From Rhyzopertha dominica (Eukaryota > Arthropoda > Insecta > Coleoptera > Bostrichidae), in the NCBI GenBank assembly GCA_025024175.1, contig QCXZ01000042.1, positions 12,603,501 through 12,667,500 on the forward strand: a stretch of DNA of 64,000 nt, written 5' to 3'. Shown one piece after another: positions 34,640 to 45,709 of the stretch (position 1 is its first letter; each line of letters starts with the position of its first letter). The position numbers and the translations under genes were made by a program. A model generated the notes under the pieces. That model was not told where the DNA came from and searched no databases. It saw only the letters and a program-made list of their open reading frames with translations.

Positions 34640-35400
34640 ATAATTAAGATTGGGATGTTGACGACAAAAGTAATGGTAAATCAAAGCAAAGAGATTCCAC
34701 TACGCCACAAAATTAATTATGTTCCATTATACCTCGCCAGGAACTTTTCACTCATTTCTCAAAGCCCTCAGTGCCGATTCCCGACGCGACCTGTCCTTTG
34801 CCGATCTCTATTGCGCTTCTTTCCGAGGCAAAATTAAAGTTATTCTTTTATTTTTCTCGTTAAGACGACATCCTTAATTCTCCGAGTTAGACGAGATGGC
34901 TGCGTCATTTAAGCGAACGAGCCGGTATCGAAAATTAACGAACTCGTTAATTTAAATTTCGAGCACAAACATCGATACGCTTTCAGCTGCCTAATTGGTA
35001 ATTCCTGGGCTTTAGTGACAAGTTTTATTCCTTTCATAAAGAGGGAGTTATAAATGCGACTTTTATTCTAGATCCGGGCCTAATCCGAAAGCCGGGTGAG
35101 AATTTATCAAACATGCAGGGTACCACAAAGGGCTAATTACCACCCTCATCCACATCAAAGGGCCGTGTTTGCTCGTACAGACAAAAGGCAATTTTTCCTC
35201 CGGGCTACACCCTTCAACTCACTACTCAGATTTAGTAGCTCGTTTGCAAGGACTGCCGAGATTTACAAGGGAATATTTATTAGGGTTGTAACGCACTCCG
35301 AAACAATGCGCTTTACAACTCACAGCTGGGGTGGTTTATCTTTCTTTAAAAGGGCACGTATTGTTTTTACCAAGTTAAAAGTAATACTTTGCTATTGTAG
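34640..35400. promoter_or_regulatory. Large GC-elevated island
   Basis: About 700 bp of complex sequence with repeated TTAATT and CTAATTACC motifs (for example CTAATTGGTAATTCC near 34,990 and GGCTAATTACC near 35,130). The frames at 34,655-34,837 and 35,096-35,428 show no domain. Candidate regulatory block. Confidence 0.32.
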
Positions 35401-35529
35401 TGCATTTTATGCATACCCAAAATTTTAATTTATAAAAAATGACTGCCCTACCTACCAGGGCATATTGATACCTAAATACCACAATTTAATTCGGTTGCTA
35501 TAGTATAACTATGATGTATTTGTAAAATA

Positions 35530-35875
35530 CAGTGTGTGTCAGGAATCTCATTGATCGTGGCAGCAAAAGCAGATGGTTTTGCTGCAAAAAATTAACGAAG
35601 TTGGTTTTGAAGTAGTTGATTACCCACCATATTCTGTCGAGTTAGCACCGTCAGACTACTACATATTCGCAAAGCTCAAGAAAGGTTTGAAAGGTTAAAT
35701 ATTTTTTATATGCCGTTGGGGACTGTTTTACAGATCAAAATAAAGATTTTTTTTCAAGGGTTTACAATTACTTTATGAACGTTCTGCTAAATGTGTAAGC
35801 CCTAAAGGAGAATATGTTGAATGAATTAGATTTTGTTTTAAAATTTTGTGTCGTTTTTTATATGGTAGGCCAGAT
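35530..35875 (+). pseudogene. Mariner transposase C-terminal relic
   Basis: The + translation KINEVGFEVVDYPPYSVELAPSDYYIFAKLKK is the mariner region of the third catalytic residue; the usual PYSPDLAPSDYHLF is altered to PYSVELAPSDYYIF. After a stop and frame changes, FFKGLQLLYERSAKCVSPKGEYVE matches the typical C-terminus. The third acidic residue would be Glu instead of Asp. No N-terminal half lies next to it on the same strand, and the 33.7-kb relic is on the opposite strand, so they are probably separate insertions. Confidence 0.8.
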
Positions 35876-35899
35876 ACATATTATCAATATGCCACCGCA

Positions 35900-36200
35900 A
35901 GTTCTACGTTGAACAAATCACTCTTCCAATCGAGCGCATCCGCCATTTTTGCACGCCCGCATCCTGGTCCAGCTCAACCGTCGTCATTTGTCTTTATTAC
36001 TTGTCGCATTAAAATTTAATCGCACCCGCCTGTGTAACGGAAAGGATGAAATCTCGACCGCAGCTGTACGTGACCCGGTTACAAGAAGAATGTGGAGGAT
36101 TTTGTATAGTAATCGCCATATCGCGTGCGAAATTTGGCGAAATTGCAAGCATTTGTATGTTGTCGATAATAGAAGGTTCTGTTTGTGGTGGCTATGCGAA
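35900..36200. promoter_or_regulatory. GC-elevated island
   Basis: Complex patch with CG-containing words and overlapping frames in two phases (35,949-36,230 and 36,046-36,306) without domains. Possible non-coding element. Confidence 0.22.
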
Positions 36201-38383
36201 AGTTGTGGATTTCTGCGAGATATTAAGTGAAATGTTGCTAAACAGCATAAATATTACGTTTAAGGTGTTTGCCGTTTATGTTCTTACGCCGATAAAAAAA
36301 AACTAAAATGTACTCTGTATAAAAAGTTAAGAAAACGACAGAGTAGGTTTAATTTATCAATATTCAAGTTTCATGCCTTTTGGTCCGAAGATGTGAAAAA
36401 GAAATAAGTCTGCGGCACAAAACATCTGGCAAAACATTTCAAAGTATTGTGGAAATAATATAAAATTCAATACTGATGATGTGCGGTGCTGCTATGAAAC
36501 ACCTTGCTATGTCTTTAAATTAACTTTATAATCCACTTTACCCATAAAATATGGTCTTGCCATGAGAGAATAATATTTAATATGCCAGACCTACATTTAT
36601 CAGGCTTATACTTTCATCGCGAAAAAAAACATCAGTGCTGTAATAGCACAATTTGGCCGATTCTTGCTATGACATTGAATTAAATACACTAGTTATACTT
36701 TAAAAGATGTTATAATAATTAGACATTAATTAGAACGCTAGACCTTATTTCATAAAGGCGGCAAAAGGGTCAGTAAGTAATGTTAAAGTTAAGGTTGCCT
36801 ACGAACACTGTTAATAGGTGTATTTTAATTTACTGTTTATAAAGAAAATAAGGGCTATTATTATATTTTTATTATTATCAGTATGCATGACAGGCAAAAA
36901 GATTGGGTTATTCACTTAGCACTTCAAAAAATCACGACTGGGCTCGTTATCTCAAGGACTTGAAATCTTAGAAAGTTGCAGAATTATCTGTTTTCAACTT
37001 TGCCACGGGGTCATTTCCCATTCCCCCTCCTCGTGTCACGTATTTGCTATCTTCTCCAAATCCCTCACGGTTTGCATCCAGTAACAGTTCGGGTAAGTCA
37101 CGGTAGCCGTTTTCCAATTCTCGTTCTGTCCCAAGTCGGGACTATCCAAACGGCGGGGTAAACATTTCCTAATGCGATGGGGAAGGACGCAATCAGTCTG
37201 CGTGCCGTTTACCCAGTGGGTCACGTAGACAGTGAATCTCCGAAACTGGGAAGCGGAACACAGCTGGGTTTCTTACATTCCATGGTTTTGTATTTATACA
37301 TGGAAAATAGCAAAATAGATGCGTGGCACTAGTATTCATGATGTAAGCAATAAAAGGCATAGGTTAAAACTATCAAATTTTAATGTGCGGGACGACTCTA
37401 TTTATAAGATCCGTTACTTAGTAAAGACCTTGTACAATTTTGTTTAAATCCAAAAAGAACTCCACGTAAGACACTAACCGACGTTTCAGAGCATCAAAAA
37501 ACTGCATTTGATGTACACAGATTTTTGCAAGTCACCTGATCGAACTGTATATCAAGCGTGCAATGTCAAATGCCCCCTTTACATGTCTATTCGATCTAGG
37601 ATCGCTCCCAAAATAAAATAAAACGAATTGGAAACTATAACAGCGTATCGATTTCCGCAAAGGCAATACATGTCCTTTTACCGTTCCAAATGGAAATATA
37701 TATGGAGGGACGCTGAATTTCCTCGTGGTTATGGCCTGCTACTGCGATATTGGGCTTTTAGAGTATGGGGAATGGGATCGCCTATACAAATTATTGGAAG
37801 GAACGTCTAGGGAATGGTCCTCTTTCAACAAACTAAGGATGTTCGCGGTTCCTTGCATTTTTAATGCTACTGCGGACGTGAAATTCCACAAATTCCAGAC
37901 TCAAAAGATAAAAATTAAAATGAGGTATTTTACTCATCGTAAGTGTAGAATAAAAAGAGCTAATTATTCTGAGCACCATCTCCGCTTCCCTGAACCGCCC
38001 CGATAAACACTTTAATCAACCATAAATTTCAAGGTCCAATTAAGCCTCCATCTCGCCCTTAGATTGTTTTAAACTTGCGATAATTCACCTGTCTTTTGAC
38101 ACCTCGGTGATCGATCCCCTACTTCATTACAATATGCCCGGGTCCATCCATTATACAGAGTACAGGATTTTAGGCGTCTTGACAAGCCCGGGATAGCACG
38201 ACGTCCCAGGGGGTGGTTTTGCGGAATATTGGAGGAGAAAGAAAATCCAATCAAAGACGTTTTATGTGTAAAAAGTTCCAGTCAAACCCCGTTGGTTTTT
38301 ACGCGTAACAGTGTGTAAAACGGAGCCGAGTATTTTGAGAAACAGTAAAGCATGAAGTTTACTGCCAGAACAAATATGCAGTA
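36201..38383. other. Mixed stretch with two GC-elevated patches
   Basis: Patches at about 36,990-37,260 and 37,830-38,240 are GC-elevated, with frames on both strands but no domain. They may be further non-coding elements. The rest is AT-rich and empty. A weak PLE-tail-like string at about 37,470-37,500 (minus) was not accepted. Confidence 0.3.
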
Positions 38384-38385
38384 TA

Positions 38386-38766
38386 CAGGGTGATTTTTTG
38401 AAAACTTCACACATTAAATAACTTTAAATATAGCAAAAGTTTAAAAATTTGTAAAAACAGGTAAACTTTTGTTTGCAGGGGGACAACTTTTGAGATAAGT
38501 TTTTAATGGATAGCGCTTACTCTCTGAGCAGGGTAGACACCCCTTTAAAAATTTTAAATGGAACTATCCATCTTGTGATACATCATTTGAAAGCTTATTT
38601 CACAAAGAGTCTGGCCATGTAATTAGTTTTACCACGTTTAACTTATTGACGGGGTAATAGATTAATAGTGCCTACGAAACAGGTTGCTTATTAAATTGAA
38701 TATTTTGGACTCTTTTCAACAAAATGTATTTTATTTTAGAGCGGAAATAAAATTTGTCCTTACGAG
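38386..38766. repeat. Left long terminal inverted repeat
   Basis: About 380 bp, matching the reverse complement of 40,282-40,658 with scattered substitutions and small gaps. Similarity is clear as far as the GTCCTTAC stretch at about 38,756-38,763. Confidence 0.88.
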
Positions 38767-38961
38767 AACCCAAAATTTAAACAAACAACTTGTAAAAAAT
38801 ATGACACTTAAATCAGAATACTGAAAATTTTCTTTTAACATTATTATTAACATTAAAGTATTTATCATGTAATTTTTTAGAAAGTCCATGTCCACGAAAA
38901 AGAAAAATTATTCATTTGTAACTCCAAAAACAGTGTGAACAAAACCATAGAAATTCAAACT

Positions 38962-40062
38962 TTACAATAGATTCTCAAAATATGCAGCACCTCTTTCCAT
39001 ACAATAATACAGACGGTTCTCGAACTCCTGCTGCACTTTTCGGGAAGTTTCAGGTGGAATCCTCCTGCACTCGTTAATAATTCTTTCTCGCAGATCGTCC
39101 AGGCTAGTAGGTTGTGTTTTGTAAACTACAGATTTTAAATGACCCCATAGAAAGAAATCTAAAGCAGTCAAATCGGGTGATCGTGGCGGGCATTCAATTG
39201 TTCCACGCCTACCAATCCAGTGAAGAGGAAATTATGATTTAACCAATTTCGCACATTAATGGCGTAATGCGGTGGGGCTCCATCATGTTGGTAAAACAAT
39301 TCGTATTCATCCAACATTGGATTTCCTTCAGGGTCACGTTGGTTTTCTAATTGCTCTGTGATTAAAGGATCAATAACGTTATCAAGTAATTCTAAATACA
39401 TTCCCCCATTTAGCGTCCCATCAATGAAAATTGGACCTACAATTGCGTTGCCAAGTATTCCAGCCCAGACGTTCAGCTTCTGAGGAACTTCTGTATGACC
39501 TTCTCGAAAAATATAAGGATTTTCGTCACTCCAGTACCTGACGTTATGTTTATTTACAGAGCCGTTCAAAAAAATTGCATTCATCACTGAAGCAGATATT
39601 TTTTATTAGATTTGGATTTACTATAATCTTTTCTGTCATAATTTCGCAAAATTGCAGTCTTCTATCGAAGTCATCTTCGCCGAGTTCCTGGAGAGTTTTC
39701 ATCTTATAGGGATGGAATTTGTGCAGTTTTGTAACTTTCCTTACAGATGAATAAGAAAGTCCAGTGGCTGTAGAAATGTTACGCAAAGAGCTAATTGGAT
39801 CCATTGCAAAATGACCAAGTACTTCAAGTTGGGCCATTTCATCAACGACTCTATTCCCTGCCCTTTTTTTGTTTACTACAGATCCAGTGTCTTGAAATTT
39901 CTGCACGAGATCGAGAATGTACCTAGCGTCAACATTTATATCGGGGTGCCGTTCGTTAAACACCCTTGCTGACGCACGAGCGCAGCTAAGCTCAGCACCG
40001 TAAATAAAAATTATTTCTACCCTTTCGGCAGTTGAATAAATCATTATCACTTGGACTCTCAC
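38962..40062 (-). pseudogene. DFFLWG-type IS630 transposase, two apparent frameshifts
   Basis: It catalyses cut-and-paste transposition in this family. Frame 1 (40,062-39,550) starts at either of two in-frame Met codons (40,062 or 40,044). It carries an N-terminal helix-turn-helix region resembling the DUF4817 type (AERVEIIFIYGAE) and reaches ICFSDEC, with the first catalytic Asp at about 39,584. Frame 2 (39,587-39,168) covers KLNVWAGILGNAIVGPIFIDG and QHDGAPPHY, second Asp at about 39,282. Frame 3 (39,171-38,962) continues from RSPDLTALDFFLWG, third Asp at about 39,172, to the C-terminus. The breaks look like single-base indels, one in a 7-base T run and one near TTTCC. No other in-frame stops occur. 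About 36 residues separate the second and third Asp. Confidence 0.88.
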
Positions 40063-40281
40063 TTTAAAATTTCACGCGATTTATAAAAAGGAATGTGAAC
40101 AAAAAGATGGTCGTGCCAAAGAAGTAGCCAAAAAGTTGAAACAAAAAATTGGAAACACAAAGTAGATAATTATTTAGCCAATTCAGTATAAACTGTCGAG
40201 TTGCAATATCAAGTAATGTCGAAAGAAAATTTTAAGTATTTTTGGCATTTTGCTTAGGTGTAACAATTATTTTGTAGGCTT

Positions 40282-40658
40282 AAGTAAGGACAATTTTTAT
40301 TGTAACTGCAAGACAATAAATTTTGTTAAAAAAGTCCAAAATATTCCATTTTATAAGCCACTTGCTACAATGCACTTTTTGACCCACTACCCCGTCAATG
40401 GGTAAAAAATAGTAAAACTAATTACATGGCAAGACTCCTTGTGTAATAAGCTTTTAAATGATGTATCGTAAGATGGGTAGTTTCATTTAAAATTTTTGAA
40501 GGGGTATCTACCCCGCTAATAAGGTAAGCGCTATCCATTAAAAACTTATCTCAAAAGTTGTCCCCCTGCAAACAAAAGTTTACCTGTTTTTGCAAAATTT
40601 TAAATTTTTCCTCTATTTAAAGTTATTTAAGGTGTGAAGTTTTCAAAAAATCACCTGG
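40282..40658. repeat. Right long terminal inverted repeat
   Basis: Inverted partner of 38,386-38,766. It starts directly upstream of the transposase and may contain its promoter. Confidence 0.88.
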
Positions 40659-40660
40659 TA

Positions 40661-41089
40661 TATATCTATGAGTAGTTCATTAATGGCTTTTTTGTTTTTA
40701 AGAATTTTTGGTTCACCGTCGACATTTTTATTAAAGGGGACGATGTTCTACTAAATATACGAGTAGAGTTGAAAATTTGACAGGAATATCACTATTATTT
40801 CCAAGCTATGAAGTATATTCTTTTTATTTGTCTTCTCAAACCTTCGTTTTTGATACGGTAAACACATTGGATGTCTTGTATGTCGTACTGAGAGGCTTTT
40901 CCTACGCTGTATTACCGGCTAATAAAAAGTTACAGAGCTCTTGAAAAGAGTATAACAATGGAATATATGTACGCACGCACACCAAATCCAACGTGACACC
41001 TAAGTAAATAAAAGCTTTTAAGGATTTAAACAGAGATAAGTATATCAGGGTTACTAATGCGAACAAAGTTCAGCGGTAGTTAGAATAAG
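40661..41089. other. AT-rich stretch, nothing recognised
   Basis: No motif-bearing frame or repeat border. Confidence 0.4.
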
Positions 41090-41660
41090 TGAGTGGGGTA
41101 ACGTATAACAAATTATTGCGATATCTGACTTACTAAGTTATTAAAACGTGAAATCTTTCAAATGAGAAAATGTCATTTTAGCAGCACTAAAGTTCTATGG
41201 TTTGTCCAAAATTTATAAAACTAGTACGGCTATCAATTCTTTTTACAAATAAGCACAACTTTCTACTTATAATTTGAAGCCTTATGTAGGAAAAATCCAC
41301 AGTTTCATCGAAAACTACTCAAATTCCATTGACTTTTTCAAAGAGTTGTGTATTTCAAAACTTAGTATTCTTTTTAGTCGACGTGGTTGCTTTATTTACG
41401 AAAGCACCCCTACCTAANACAGTGACACAGTGGATAGAGTTTGCGACTAATATATTTGTTGATATAAAAGTCTTTCAAATATTTTTGAAAAATTACAATG
41501 AAGAGGAAATAAACGTTTGGCTTACAAAGGATCTGTTCTAGAAATTTGGAAACTGTATAACTCTTAAGATTTTACATCATATTATGCACCTTGGGATTCA
41601 GTTGGAGTCCCTGCGAACCTATATATGTATATTTTTTACTAAAGAGGTATGGCATATTTA
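41090..41660 (+). pseudogene. Penelope-type reverse transcriptase fingers/palm fragment
   Basis: The + strand reads LKFYGLSKIYKTSTAIN (41,187-41,237), the conserved PLE entry motif usually written PKFYGLPKIHKPG. After a stop comes LKPYVGKIHSFIENYSNSIDFFKE (the LLKPLVGK region). In another frame VDVVALFTKAPLP follows, corresponding to the FDVVSLFTNVP palm motif with a catalytic Asp. Further on PWDSVGVPANLYM resembles the MGSPLSPVxANLYME motif. At least two frameshifts and one stop are present, plus an N at 41,418. The thumb and endonuclease are missing. This part of the enzyme is absent from the family A and B copies, so whether it belongs to either family cannot be told. Confidence 0.8.
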
Positions 41661-41839
41661 AAAAAATCATTACTAAATCAATGAGCAATTTGAGATTTTA
41701 CAGAAGGTTTATAGTAATAATAATCGAAAATTTACAGCAATTTTAGCATTTGAATATACAAATATATAGGGTTTAGAAGAGTACTGGAATAACAAACTGA
41801 TGTCTCAATAATCCGAAAAGGCCATAACCACCCTCAAAC

Positions 41840-42180
41840 CCGAAAAGAGCAAATTTACTCAACCGCCCTTAACAAACAAAACAATTAAGTCCTTTCCCGA
41901 ACTTCCGAATTAGGGGCTTCCCCTCAACGCCGCGACCTACGATAGCCGGTTCAGCGTTGCACCTTGGAGGAAATAGTGGCACTTGAGATACAGCGCTGTT
42001 TACTGCTTTCCTAGGCAGGATCGATCCAGGCCTTGAACTGGTGCCGTTTGAGTCAAAACAAATGTGCTGGCGAAAAAGCGAGGAATTCGGCGGCTTCATT
42101 TTTGCGTATACGAAAGCGCGTCCTGTTTTTGCGTTGCACAGATTTAGTGAGATGGCTATGAAGGTACAAAGTATGGAACC
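41840..42180. promoter_or_regulatory. GC-elevated island interrupted by a MITE on its right
   Basis: Complex GC-elevated DNA with frames on the minus strand that run into the adjoining transposon and carry no domain. Possible non-coding element. Confidence 0.22.
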
Positions 42181-42185
42181 AGCTA

Positions 42186-42597
42186 AATAAGAACAAAAAC
42201 TCCAGGTGTCTCCATTTTCCTCGTGACTGGTGATAATTTTCATTCACTGTATTATTAGCAATCGTAATATTGCACATCAAGCTACTTCCCTCACCCGTAG
42301 CAAACTTTGGACGTCCTGGTTTTTGACGATTTTTAACACCGCTGGTTTCGTCAAAACGATGCAATGTTTTAATTACTGCTGATCTGGCAATTGGTTCACG
42401 ATCTTCATGAATTGGATTGTGTAGAGTGCAAGTACTTCCAAATAACTTCGCCTTCTATCTCCATAACCAATCATCATTAAAATTTCGATGCGATCGTGTT
42501 CAGTTAACTGAAGCATTGCGATTGCAAATAACAAAGTGAATGAAAATTATCACCAGTCGCTAGGAAAATAAAGACACCTGGAGTTTTTGTTCTTACT
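42186..42597 (-). mobile_element. Tc1/mariner internal-deletion derivative, 412 bp
   Basis: Terminal inverted repeats of about 60 bp, beginning AATAAGAACAAAAACTCC (left) and AGTAAGAACAAAAACTCC (right, reverse-complemented), are flanked by TA (42,184-42,185 and 42,598-42,599). Inside, on the minus strand, lies only the N-terminal part of a transposase: MLQLTEHDRIEILMMIGYGD begins 10-20 bp inside the right TIR, and after a frameshift HRFDETSGVKNRQKPGRPKF gives the helix-turn-helix and GRPK DNA-binding motif. The catalytic domain is deleted. The terminus-plus-first-codons structure shows that it arose from a full-length element by internal deletion. Confidence 0.85.
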
Positions 42598-42599
42598 TA

Positions 42600-43079
42600 G
42601 CGATGACGTTTTTTGCAAGATCCAAGTGTGTTATCACACATTTTTCGGAAACGTGAGCTGACAGGGAGTTGACAAAAATGCATTTTAATTACCCATAGGC
42701 CCATGCACAATTTCAGAAAAATCGGTCCAACAGAACCTGAAATATCCTGCTAATTATGGTTGTGATACTTTTACTGAAGTTTGTCTTCCGGTTATAACCA
42801 AAAGTGTAAGTGAATATTGACTAGTATCAACAAATAGATTTTGTGCGGTTTTTTCTGGCAAGAGGTATATATCTCATTTTGCATAAATGAGTCTCACATG
42901 ACCCGATACACTACTGGCAGAAATGTTGTTGTCGTTCTTCTATCTGTCCTTGAGAAACTCGAAATTTCTAAAACTTTTTATTTATTTATTGTTTCTTAAA
43001 CGAACTGAACTGCAGATCTAAAAATTTTGAAAGTCACCCAAATATATTTTGATAACGCTCGCGTAGAGGGCGTTAACAA
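42600..43079. other. AT-rich stretch, nothing recognised
   Basis: No supported gene or repeat. Confidence 0.4.
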
Positions 43080-43565
43080 TATTCCATGTCAGTGGCACCC
43101 TTAAATCGATTCACAAGTGTAGTTCTTCCTCCCCTTTCAGCAAGCAACAACACTTGACCCCCTTTAGACATCAAAGGATGCCATTCCTGAATTATACAAC
43201 GCCATTACAACCTAATCCCACTTTGCTGCTCTAAAACGTAATCACCGAACGAACGCACCCTTGCCATTTCGTTTATCCCCGTTATTAACTTCCCCTGCAT
43301 AATTCTGTTTCTCTTTTCCAGGTAAGTGCAAGCCACCACCCCTTTACGTCCGGGACGCCGTAAGTAGTACACACGTTTTATCCGGCAAACAAATTGCCCA
43401 GACTCCGCTCTCGAGTTCTCCTTCGCAAAGAGGCCGACTGACGGGAGATTTCCTTCATTCTTTCGCGGCATGAAAAGGGCTCTATCCCGTGTCGTGAGCG
43501 CTTTGTAGTTTTTCCTAGACCGGAGCGTCCCGGTTGGCAGGGAAATTCGATCAACATGGTCAATT
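43080..43565. promoter_or_regulatory. GC-elevated island
   Basis: About 480 bp of complex sequence. The minus frame 43,205-43,639 (144 codons) overlaps another minus frame and has no domain. The composition resembles the other islands. Possible regulatory element. Confidence 0.25.
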
Positions 43566-45709
43566 AAGTGGTTTTCTTCCGTGATATTTGGGTAACTCAT
43601 GTATGAGAGCCGTTCTTTTTTTATGTACAGTGCAATCATAAAAAATTGGAGAATATAGGCAGGATTTTAAAAATAACAGTAACATGTTTGTATAGAGGGT
43701 AAAGACGGATTCATTATCATTACTTGGCAATATGCTCCGTGTAGATTGCGCTGTTTCAAACTTTATAGACCCTCCTTGACAGGTAAATAAGGCGCCATCT
43801 TCTCTTCTTTAGGAATCTTCGTTGATTGGCTTCTACAATTTTCCCTCTACTGTTTTTTGTTTACAGTTGGCAAAGGCATGCCTTCACAACCTCCCTTAAT
43901 CTTTCATTTCTGAGTCTTTTTCTTCTCTTTCGACTTTTTTTCAGACCTGAATTCTAGTACAACATAGCGTAGTTTTTTTTGTTCGTTCTTAGTATTGTTA
44001 CTAAAAGGCTTCTATAAACGATAAATTATCGATTAAATCAATTTGCTGCGTCTTAGGACAGTGACAGAACTATTGCTTTTACAATCTTCTAGACCCAATG
44101 GTCATTTTCAGAGACCGTCAAAACTGCACTGAACTAGACATGCAGAATTTTATCTACGTCTGTTATTTTTACAAGGGTCGTAAAATTTAATTGTAAAAAT
44201 CTCTAACTTTGGATTGAAGGTCGAATTTTTAATTTGGGTAATGTCAAAGGCGTATCTGCTAAATATTTTTGTTTATGTTATGTTTTCTTCCAAATGTTCC
44301 AAGAGGTTCAGTTTATACTTGCGCAGTGCAAGCTTTATTCGTCTGATAGGCTGATTTCCAAATCGATCCTGATGCTTCATGGCTCTTTTTACTTGTTAAA
44401 CCAAATATCATTAGAGCACACCTTCAGCTTAAGTAAACCCTTTTTGAAGAGGAGCATCAACTTGCCCGCATTGGCAATTTGAATAGTTTGAATGCTTTTA
44501 ACGTACACATAGGTATGTCTAAATTGATCTGGTGTTTATATGTTTGTTCCATTATTTCTTTCAGGGTACGTAATCATCAAAAACTGTCCTTTTGCTTATC
44601 TTCCCAACATTTTATCAGCTCCATGTTGATATTATTTTTTCCAGCTGCTTTCCCACTTCTACCTCCTGTATATCCCATGCATTAGGGATTTGTTGGTAGC
44701 TAGAATGGATGTTAGTCATAACACGCCAACGTCGAGTTATTAGCTGAACTAGCTCCTTGTTTTGCATATCACGTTTGCATCTCTACGGACCACAGTGATT
44801 CATGTGCTTGACGGTGATAAGAAAGAGCGAGAGGGAAGCATATCCCCATCGGGGGGATTCAAGCTTAATGGAGCTGCAGGTTCAATCTAATTAGCTATCG
44901 TGGTGAGAAAATGGGGTAGGTCTGGCTTTTCTTTTGCAAAAGCGGAGATTTATGAACGAGAGGTCAAAATCATACTGAAATAAAGCATTAATCAACGATA
45001 TACGCGGGCGGAATGAATTTATGACCATTGTTGATGATCTTCTAAATAATTGTCGTCATTGGTCTGACTCCAACCGATGCTGTTTTGTGATACGCACACT
45101 GAAAAAAATAATGTTCGGACAAGTATGTTGACAACTTAAATGAGAGGAATGTACCCTAATATGTTACTTGTTTCCAGTGCATCGAAAGATTAATTAATTC
45201 TAGTAAAATAGCTACAGTTATAAGATTTTCCTTTATACCCCAGCACCGATAGCGTTGCTCGTAAAAATTGATGGGGGAAAATGCCTCGTTGATAAAACGA
45301 GTATTTATGTTTTACGATAACCCTAATTTTATGCGGTCTGACGACCTTCAGCTTTCGTGGCTATTTCGAAAGAAACTATAAAATTTTTATGCGTCCAGAT
45401 ATTATGAGTCCTCCATATCACCAGACACCAGCATAACAGATCTTTCCACTGCGCCAAGATGGAATGACACTTTTGCATTATACTAGAAAAAAAGCTTAGG
45501 GTGAATGCTTTGGTATTCATTGCTGTTATATAGTGGTTGCTACTGAAAACGTCGTTAGTTGGGATCATTTTCTTTGCCAGAGGTTAAAATTTAGTTCTAA
45601 TTCTAGTTACTATCAAAACAGTACTCGACTCTATAGAGTTCTGGTTCAACTATCATGTTCTTAATATACTTTTTAAAGTTAATTTAAAGGTAATTTATTA
45701 TCATATAAT
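43566..45709. other. Stretch without a recognised gene
   Basis: AT-rich DNA with a GC-elevated patch at about 44,780-44,960 and a short dispersed repeat at 44,024-44,068. Frames at 44,234-44,685 (+) and 45,329-45,568 (-) have no recognised motif. Confidence 0.35.
44024..44068. repeat. Dispersed repeat, copy 1
   Basis: About 45 bp around AATTATCGATTAAATCAATT that recurs with a few substitutions at 58,296-58,340. The parent element is not identified. Confidence 0.5.

Larger units (their letters stand above)
38386..40658 (-). mobile_element. IS630/Tc1-mariner-superfamily transposon, near-complete, long TIRs
   Basis: A 2,273-bp element flanked by TA on both sides (38,384-38,385 and 40,659-40,660). 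The ends read CAGGGTGATTTTTTGAAAAC and, reverse-complemented, CCAGGTGATTTTTTGAAAAC. The terminal inverted repeats are unusually long, about 380 bp, and remain similar throughout (38,386-38,766 and about 40,282-40,658). The transposase lies between them on the minus strand in three overlapping frames. Classic mariners have TIRs near 30 bp, so this belongs to a long-TIR group. Of all transposons in the window it is the only one with both ends, a target duplication and an almost complete transposase. Confidence 0.92.

Noticed and set aside
33717..35875. The mariner relics at 33.7-34.4 and 35.5-35.9 kb as two halves of one element
   Set aside because: They lie on opposite strands with a GC-elevated island between them. 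A single inversion could explain it, but no supporting junction was seen.
37440..37510. Minus-strand TTGATGCTCTGAAACGTCGG as another Penelope tail
   Set aside because: It has the GAAACG word, but there is no stem II between the TGATG and GAAA parts and no other PLE sequence nearby.
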